Shown here one piece after another: positions 57,082-64,000 of a DNA stretch of 64,000 bases. The stretch covers positions 24,239,650 to 24,303,649 of the forward strand of contig NC_079887.1 of assembly GCF_029227915.1 (NCBI RefSeq), read 5' to 3'. Numbering within the stretch: position 1 is the stretch's first letter; every line of letters begins with the position of its first letter. Source of the stretch: Hydractinia symbiolongicarpus (lineage: Eukaryota; Cnidaria; Hydrozoa; Anthoathecata; Hydractiniidae). The notes under the pieces are model-generated. The model saw only the letters and a program-made list of their open reading frames with translations. It ran no database searches and had not been told where the DNA came from. Both the position numbers and the translations under genes were made by a program.

Positions 57082-58631
57082 TTATCCCAAGACGGGCAAG
57101 AGATAAAGTTTCTTTGTCAAAGTTACTACAGGAGCGGGTATTTGTTCCTGCCCTCTCTTCGAAACTCTCTCTAAAACTTTCTCGTTAACTTTCACCAGCA
57201 TGCTAAACACATCTTCAGAAGATGCATATTCGCGAAACACCTCGATCACTGAATCGATAAAATACGAACCGTGATTCACATTCCGCCATGATACTTCGCT
57301 TGGAAAAGTTGAATAACCGAGCAGCAAATCACTTTGCAAGTGTGTATTGTTTTGCTCGATAAATGACGCATGCGCAGAACGAACTACATCCGGGGCTTTC
57401 TTATAACCTTCATTTTTATACGCAGCGGTTGGAAAGCTAATACTTTCCGAACTATGTACAACCGCTGTCTGTTTTTTATTTTTAAACGATTTCTCATCGG
57501 TACGGCAAGCTTGGATTAAAAATAATTTCGGCTTTCCCCTCAGCGCAACGGCTACAGGTCCCGTGCTAAGAATGTCTAATATCTCCGAAACCGATATAAG
57601 TTCGCCTTCGACGCCATATATCTTACCAGCAAGACCATGGCTTAACAAGCAAACAACCAAACTGTCTGTGTGACTGTTCTTATTGGACAATTCTTTCACT
57701 TTCTCACGAATGTCTTCCGTATCAACGTCGTTAATGAGCCAAACTTTAAAACCAAGGGCAGTAAATAACGCCTGTAAATTATGTGCGTCTCTTTTGGAAC
57801 CCAGTCGATCTGACATAGTTAAAAAGTGCATGTTGTTTATAATAAAACACCAACCTCTAGGGACTGATGACATGACGTAAGAGTTTAACATATCCGGTTC
57901 GCGCTTTGATGCGCTCCTCGGACGGACTATAAGATCAGAAAATCTTTTTCTGGCAACCGCTGCGTCTGTACAGTCTTCGCTAACTAAAAAAAAAAGTCTG
58001 ACAAATCAAAGAAAATAGAAATATCGCTGTTATAAGGTTAAAATACCTGGATATTAGATTTAGCGAGAAGTGTATTTATTTGCGGCTATGGTATAGAAAA
58101 GTTCTTCAAACGATTACTTCGAATGTCACTAATCTATCAGCTATATATTATATAACGAAGTGTTTGAAAGATATTTTAAGACGGGACAAAATTTAGTTCG
58201 TAAAATCGTGATGTTAGTCTTATCAAAGGTTTGTGTCCCCCCTCAGTGATACTGACAGTTTATTGCACACAAAAAATCTAACACCGTTTTATTTATCGGA
58301 GCTCTGAATAACAACATTTCCCGATTGTATAAAAAAATTTACCTTTCGAAGGGCTCTGACTGGTTTGTAATAACTTTCCAAGATGTTCATATGGAAGTGC
58401 CGTTATAAGAATTTCTGTGAACTTCTCAAAAGCTGTTGGTCCCTTTCTTGGCAGCAAGTCCATTAAATATTCCACACGTTCACGTCTTGTTCCCAGTCCT
58501 TCAATAAGTTCCTTGTCGTTTTCCGTGATCACACCTTCTTGAAAAAGAGCACCAGTTACGTCACTGGCTTCCAGATCTTCAACGAAAGCTAAACGCTTTT
58601 TTAACAGTAATTTTCTGTGTCTTTTCTCCAT
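57082..58631 (-). CDS. CARD-containing caspase, caspase-2-like
   Basis: Two coding exons (58631-58343 and 57983-57082, phase-1 junction) give 396 residues. Residues 1-90 form a CARD with MEKRHRKLLLKKRLAFVEDL and a DLLPRKGPTAFEKFTEIL block very like caspase-2. The peptidase domain follows from about residue 138: CFIINN, SDRLGSKRDAHNL (pocket Arg), the catalytic His near 212 in CLLSHGLAGKIYG and the catalytic Cys near 256 in LFLIQACRT. The small subunit has LLGYSTFPSEVSWRN and NHGSYFIDSVIEVF. The large-small linker (about 260-300) contains APDVV, a possible self-cleavage Asp. CARD caspases are initiators activated on adaptor platforms in apoptosis or stress signalling. The usual QACxG motif reads QACRT here. 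An upstream exon from 58770 (MALRASHDDYFTEEELDEED) could add an acidic N-terminus if spliced at 58705. Confidence 0.92.
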
Positions 58632-58704
58632 TATAAAAGGCACCCAGTGAAAATCTAAAACAGAAATTGGTAAAAGAGAATATATTAGAAGCACTGACCT
58701 GACT

Positions 58705-58770
58705 TTGGCTATCTTCTTCGTCGAGCTCTTCTTCTGTAAAATAATCATCATGTGACGCTCGCAATGCCAT
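58705..58770 (-). other. Possible extra 5' exon of the CARD caspase
   Basis: ATG at 58770 opens MALRASHDDYFTEEELDEED followed by SQ. A donor CAAA|GTCAGG (58705) would join in phase to the acceptor before 58653 and read through FHWVPFI into the CARD. The stronger-looking donor six bases later (CAG|GTCAGT) would meet a stop. It may instead be 5' untranslated sequence with a short upstream frame. Confidence 0.45.
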
Positions 58771-59054
58771 TCAATTTTTAAAATTTCAAAAAATGAATAT
58801 TCAATTTTAAATTATAGAATTCGCAAGAAGAGCCAGCCCCAAATTTTACACCTTTCTTTATGTTCAATTTTTATAAAAACAAACAACAAAAACTAGTTAG
58901 AAAAGCCCATAGAATATGCAAAAGTAAAAGAAGACCATTAAAATAAGTTTTTGTTCTCATTTATTTTTTCAAAGAAAGAACGGATGCTTTGAAACGACAT
59001 GCTCGTTATGAAATATTAATAGGGAGCCAAGTATTATTTTTAAGATGGCTATAG

Positions 59055-59097
59055 CTATAGGGAACTCGATTTCTCTCAGAAATTGAGTTCCCTATAG
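59055..59097. repeat. 43-bp hairpin
   Basis: Arms CTATAGGGAACTCGATTTCT and AGAAATTGAGTTCCCTATAG pair with one mismatch around CTC. Probably a small foldback repeat between the caspase promoter side and the next region. Confidence 0.9.
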
Positions 59098-59099
59098 GT

Positions 59100-60479
59100 A
59101 ATCCACGAAAGAAGTGCCCTTTTCTTCCGAAATGCAAAATATTATCTACGCCACAGTTTTCAAAGGCTTAACATGTATTATTGCAGTTGTCGGAGTCTCA
59201 AATCATGCTCAATTTGATAACAACAAAAAAACAAAGTTGTTATGCTGGATATATCCATGGAGGTATTTTAATCTCCATGAAATATCTATGAAAAGAATGA
59301 AGTAAGTTCACATTGGTTTTTTAAATTATGATGATTATCGTTTTAAAAAGGTGCAGAAAATAAAACATGCAATATTTTATTTATAGCAAATACGATTAAA
59401 TAAATATGAAATCGAGGCTATAGTATGTTCAGTACTTCCAGTTTCTAACTTGAGAAATATTAAAAAAAATAAAATATTGATCAATTGACTGAGTTTCTGT
59501 TGAAAAGCATTTTAAAGATATGACAAAGGATCTGGATTTGTAAATTTTCAGTTAATGTCCTTTAACGTTCAGGGTGAACCGAAAAACCTTATAAAAACGT
59601 GTACAGGTGGAATTCTTTTTATTATTTTACCTGTAAACTGTTCTCTTTTTAGTCAATTGTTTATTTAAGTTCTTCCCTGGAACGATAGAATGATAGAGGT
59701 GGTTACGTTTAATGTTATCCCGGACGAATTTAAATTAAGGAAATTTTAAGTCTTTGAACTCCCAAAAATTAGTGCTTGCAAAAAAGGGTAGACCGTTAAC
59801 GCATGCTACTTTTTATGATACCACGCTAAATAAAAAACCAAAACAGTCCATACAAGGAATAAAATATTTAGTTCTTATATGATTCCAGATGTCATGATTT
59901 TTACTAAGAAAATCAACAGGTGTAGGACCCATTGCACACCTTGGATGCTAGTTTTGTGATCAATCCGTACAATTTCTTAATCCATGTTAAAAAAGGTAGT
60001 TTTTTGAATTCTATTAATTCTTAATGCACGAAAAAGTGAAGTGAGAATTTGTTATTAATTCCAGCAACTTCTCTTCATAATTATAAAGTTTACTTTGCAT
60101 GCTTTTTGTTAAAAATATTTGAAAAAGTCTGTTTGGTTTAAAAAATAATGTAAAAAGAAGATGTAATATTTAATAACATTTAGTACAAATTTTGCAAATG
60201 TTAGGAAGTTTATAATAACGATTGAAGTATTTTCTGATATCAATTCCGAAAACATGAGAAAACCTATTTTAACTTTATTATTTGGGACAAATCATATTCT
60301 TTCATTAATTTAACATATTCTAATACATTCTAATGCTGCAAATTATAACGAAGTTTCAAGTAGTTAAAATAGAAGGCATGCTGAAAATTTATCGAGGTGT
60401 AAGATCCAGTAAAAAACAGTATGCTTAAAATGATTTCTGTGCAAGCATGCGCTGTACTGCATCGGTAAAACATCACCTT
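59100..60479. other. Gene-free AT-rich stretch
   Basis: No gene, RNA or repeat recognised on either strand; the short open frame at 59114-59305 has no domain. Confidence 0.4.
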
Positions 60480-60818
60480 AGATAGATAGACAATTGCGCA
60501 TATTTTACATTGGTACCCTAAAAAATATTGAGGAATATACCCTGTTTATTATTTCCAGGAGGGGTCATGACTTAGATTGGGAGTCCTAGAGTATTTGATG
60601 CTCATTTTGTGCTATGCAGACCCAACTAGGGTCAGCAATTAGACAACTCGCTGCAACAATCAACAGTGCACACAGTGTGCCAATTTCCCTCATATGGCTT
60701 TGGTTAATCAGAGCTATGGTAACATTCACTTGCCCATATTGAATCCCTGCTAAGGGAAACCGAACCCCAGGTCACATTTACAAAGTGCAAGAGTTAAAAC
60801 CACTAAGCCATGGCGCTC
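60480..60818 (-). mobile_element. tRNA-derived SINE, family B, near full length
   Basis: The minus strand starts AGCGCCATGGCTTAGTGGTT (A box) and has GGGGTTCGGTTTCCC (B box) about 50 bases on. The core follows (GTTACCATAGCTCTG, ATATGAGGGAAATTGGC), then AAAATGAGCATCAAATACTC, AATAATAAACAGGGTATAT and a TCTATCTATCTAA tail. The core matches family A although the 3' parts differ. Confidence 0.85.
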
Positions 60819-62049
60819 TTTGATCTCAAAAGTCCTGCACATAACTTTGAAAAAAGGGGAAAATATACTATGAATAGTATTGCGTACAAACTTGAAAGTT
60901 TCATGGAATGTGGTGTTTATTTTGTGGGTGTTTGCTTTCGGTAAAGTATTTTCCCTTTCATTTTCATTTTTTTACCGATTTTTTATAGCTATCCAATACT
61001 AACACAATAATAACTGATTACCCCAGGATGTACCACAAAACATCGCCTGTGGTCAAGAGTGTTAAGCCAATCAGAATGCCTAAAAACCTGTATTGCCCGC
61101 TTGAGAAATCCAGACGGTTAACAATGTACAATAATCACTGATTTTTGGCAAGAAATGAGTTATATTAGTGGGTTGTATATGAGGACTGACTAATTAGCAC
61201 TGGGAAAAAGTTTTCCTACTAACAATTGGAGGTTGAAGGAAAAGGGTGAAAGTGAAGGGTATCTCAAGTATGTACAGTGGAGGAAGCCAAAAATGAACTT
61301 ACCCACAAGATAGAAGGGGTCAAAAAATAGTCAATATTTTGCAGACGTACTTTAGTCAGGGAGAACCGTAAATTAGACTATCATGCCAAATTAAGATAGT
61401 AGCTTAGTTAGGAGCCTTCTATAGACTAGTTAGGAGATCATCTCTCATTTAGGAGATTCACTTTCTTTCTTTCACAATTATCTTGACAACCATGTGCGAA
61501 TGCACAATTGTTTTTGTAGTTTGGTTGCTTGTTAGGTCATCTTTAACAAAAAATTTGTATAGTCTGCTTTGTGGGACTAAAAATTATACGTTAAAAGTCT
61601 TTGGATTGGCTTATCAGGCCTGGAATAGACTATTTATGCTATGTGCACCCATGTTGAATAGATACAGCGCAGGAAATTTAGCCCTCTTTCAGAAGCAACT
61701 GTGATGGTAAAACAAAGGAGGCGTAACACAGTGCATGGGGTTTAAATCAAAACAAATTTAACACTATATTTTCTGACAGTGCAAATAATATAGAAAAATA
61801 TATTTAAGCCATCAAAAGAAGGTTTTATAGAATGTTTTTAGCTAATAAAATTGTTGCAATTATGCAACAGAAAAGCGCCTAGACAGAACCATGTTATAGC
61901 CTAATTAGGAGAAATAAATCGCCTAAATAGCCTATTGTAGACTAATTACATCATTATAGCCTAATTTGAATTTCTGACTGTACTTCTGAATGCCCCAACC
62001 TTTCTATGCACAGAGCAAGTGTGGTAATATGCAAAAGTTACCCTTTATT
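60819..62049. other. Gene-free DNA
   Basis: Nothing secure. Repeated short phrases around 61395-61450 and 61895-61970 (CCTA/GTTAGGAGA, TAGCCTAATTAGGAG) suggest a degenerate repeat. The 73-codon frame at 61483-61704 could not be tied to a family. Confidence 0.35.
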
Positions 62050-62296
62050 ATTATTATTCCGAATATTTATACAGGATATAGCCACTTCAGTGTTTGAAAC
62101 ACTGTTATCAATGTGGGTCCTGTGTTCGGGATGTATACATTAAGTATACACTGGCATTACCTACCCAATTTCCCTCACATGGCATGGATTGACCCATAGC
62201 TGTAGTAAAGACACTTGCTAAACATGTCCGCGTTGCGGACCGAACCACAGACCTTGTGATTACGAGGCGAACTCCATAACCACAAGGCTACTATCC
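62050..62296 (-). mobile_element. tRNA-derived SINE, family A, full length
   Basis: The minus strand begins GGATAGTAGCCTTGTGGTTA (A box at its 3' half), with anticodon-arm-like CGCCTCGTAATCACAAGG and the B box CTGTGGTTCGGTCC. The core (AGCAAGTGTCTTTACTACAG, ATGTGAGGGAAATTGG), the GTATACTTAATGTATACAT block and an AATAATAATAA tail follow. This is the best preserved copy of the family here. Confidence 0.88.
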
Positions 62297-62378
62297 AACA
62301 AGTTAACAACAAACAAACACAAAAAGCAAATGGCCAAAAGGGACAGAGTCAATTAACGTGCTAGCACGGCTGAATTTA

Positions 62379-62612
62379 GGCGCCATAGTTTAGCGGTTAT
62401 AACTCTTGCACTTTGTGCGGGAAAGCAGGGTTCAATTTCCTTGGTGGCGATTCTATATTCGGTCTGTGCAGCTCAAAATGAGCATTAAATACTCTAGGAC
62501 TCCTGATCTGACTTATAGCCTCTTCTAGAAATAATAGACAGGGTATATCCCTGGCTCGATTTTTGTGAGCCTGGCTAGCCATGTAAAATATGGACATCTA
62601 TCTATATATCTA
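62379..62612 (+). mobile_element. tRNA-derived SINE, family B, core-deleted copy
   Basis: The head GGCGCCATAGTTTAGCGGTT (A box) and CAGGGTTCAATTTCCTTGG (B box) are present. The shared central core is absent, so the head runs nearly straight into CTCAAAATGAGCATTAAATA and the 3' part ending in a CTATCTATATATC tail. It lies head to head with the family A copy, less than 100 bases away. Confidence 0.8.
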
Positions 62613-63359
62613 ATTCATTTCAAACTTCCTTGGTTAACAAATAGTTAACTATATTGCTTATGAAGTGTAGGATTATTAGGGGTACTTACTTTTGTTAGAC
62701 TTTTCTTGTTTGTTTACTTTCCAGGCACAAGCTGGCTGGACGGCGTTGTTTATGTTTTGATGGCCAATAAAAACAGAAACTGAAAGGACTGGCCTTCTGC
62801 GAATTTTTCTGATTCTGCAAATTACACATGGAATAATAAAGATGGCTGTAAAATGTAGATGGCGACTGCGTAAACAAAACAAAAAAAGACATGGGATTTG
62901 TTTTTGTTTATTCTCCTGGTACTGTAGAGTGGTATCACTTAATTTAACTTGGTTTTTGCTTTTTATTATTATTTTTGTTAAAATAAGCTTAACTGTGCTT
63001 ACTTTATGGTTCAATTAATCAGAAAGCTGTGAGGAAATCTGGAAAAAAAGAATACCAGAGTAATGCCAACCTAAAAAGCCATTGACGGGTTTTGTAATGT
63101 TTGGGATGTTTTATTTACACAGGGGACGCCTGACTTGTATAGTATGACATATTTAATAATGATTTTTTTCTGACACTGTGTGCTAAATGACACACATAGA
63201 CAGCTAGTAGTTTATGTAGATGATATGCGTGTATATTATGCAGTTGTAGTGTTTTTATCATATGGCTCCTATGTGTGTGTAGTGGTTCTCTACTAAGAAT
63301 GTTTAACCTATTTTGAACTCTTATTATAAAGTACAATACAGTACAAGTAGTGTATACAG
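62613..63359. other. Likely intron or 5' flank of the right-edge gene
   Basis: No exon recognised. A possible acceptor TATACAG at 63359 precedes the first supported coding stretch. Confidence 0.35.
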
Positions 63360-64000
63360 TATGGTGAAATTAAAAGAATGCTACTGTGTGCAGCGTTAGA
63401 ATATTGCCAGGCAATAAGGCAAGAGGATGTTGACTTGCTAGAAAACAGCACAAAAATTACGAGGGCTTTTCAGGCAAGTTTGGCGCAATTCCTTCCCTTA
63501 AACTTGTTACAACAGATATGAATCTTCCATTATTTAATGGATAAAAAAGATGATTAAGACACTGGTCGCAAATAACGGTTGAGGAGTCAAAAACCTTTGA
63601 AACAAGGACGGATCTCCCAATTTTTTAGCGCGAAGTTACTGCGTAAAAAACAGGTATGGGCAAAAATTGTATCTCGCACACTTAAAACAGGTGAAGAATA
63701 AATGTTCACGCGATGTTTACTTAAATAAGACATTTTATTTGTTTTGTTTCATGTTAAATCACGTCCAGGGTTTAAAACAACGTGTATTAAACTAACATAT
63801 TTAATGAGTTGTCGCAGAGCTTTCACTTTTGTTTTTTTGTTTAAAACAAAGCACAGTCTTTTTAAATGTAGTAAAGCACCAGTGTTTTATGTTACAACTT
63901 TACAGGAACTTACTCAGTCAGAAAAACAAAGTTTATTTCAACATTTGTCTATCAAAACAAGAATTGCGTGGTCTAAACACGCCTTTCCTAGTGACGGGTG
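63360..64000 (+). CDS. Unrecognised gene, two exons, runs off the window
   Basis: Exon 63360-63473 (in-frame ATG at 63378) and exon 63906-64000 join in phase 0. The first reads YGEIKRMLLCAALEYCQAIR then QEDVDLLENSTKITRAFQ. The second reads ELTQSEKQSLFQHLSIKTRI and continues open to the edge. Both are helical, soluble-looking sequence with ordinary amino-acid use. The donor is CAG|GCAAGT, a GC-type site, and the acceptor is ACTTTACAG|GAA. Reading on past the donor meets a stop within the repeat that fills the intron. The product was not recognised. Whether the first exon starts at the ATG or at an acceptor at 63359 is unclear. Confidence 0.55.
63484..63858 (+). repeat. ~390-bp interspersed repeat, copy 2
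   Basis: Matches 55638-56029. It begins ten bases after the putative GC donor at 63474 and fills most of the small intron, so it probably inserted there. Confidence 0.9.

Noticed and set aside
61483-61704. 73-codon frame ending NRYSAGNLALFQKQL
   Set aside because: It looked faintly like a transposon protein, but no motif could be confirmed and the flanks are non-coding.

Overview
This window looks like nuclear DNA from an animal, most likely a cnidarian and perhaps a hydrozoan. It is AT-rich. Its genes are split into short exons with GT-AG (and at least two GC-AG) introns, and the gaps are full of degenerate transposable elements. The gene set (a Tbx4/5-type T-box factor, a coiled-coil ciliary protein of the CCDC42 family, a secreted double-ShKT peptide, an alpha-arrestin and a CARD caspase) fits this. 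So do the THAP/P2RX7_C-like transposon, LINEs with PHD-like fingers and tRNA-derived SINEs. The species assignment is inference.

Layout. 1-4.5 kb: three minus-strand exons of an unrecognised ARM/HEAT-like repeat gene, just downstream of a wrecked LINE that keeps a PHD finger and endonuclease. 4.5-14.2 kb: a repeat region. It holds a hAT-like transposase relic, a 298-bp repeat present twice, and a ~0.91-kb block duplicated at 10.66 and 12.20 kb. The block contains 177-bp tandem units, each made of five short hairpins around CCTGA-CGC-TCAGG. 14.8-15.1 kb: a SINE. 15.8-24.7 kb (+): a complete 12-exon CCDC42 homologue (310 aa), with a broken non-LTR retrotransposon lying antisense in intron 3. 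24.7-33.2 kb: intergenic DNA with a MITE-like element. 33.4-40.8 kb (+): a 7-exon T-box gene (454 aa). 41.6-48.0 kb: SINEs, a THAP/P2RX7_C-like element with inverted ends, a long hairpin and a piggyBac-type MITE. 48.9-50.3 kb (+): a small gene for a secreted peptide with two ShKT domains. 52.5-55.0 kb (-): a 5-exon alpha-arrestin (376 aa). 57.1-58.8 kb (-): a caspase-2-like CARD caspase (396 aa). 59-64 kb: repeats and SINEs, then two plus-strand exons of an unrecognised gene that runs off the window.

The genes look unrelated in pathway and do not form a functional cluster. The most unusual structure is the hairpin array. The outer stems differ between hairpins but stay complementary, and a single unpaired base is kept on the 5' arm. 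All exon boundaries were read by eye from splice motifs, reading-frame continuity and family conservation; no alignments were run.
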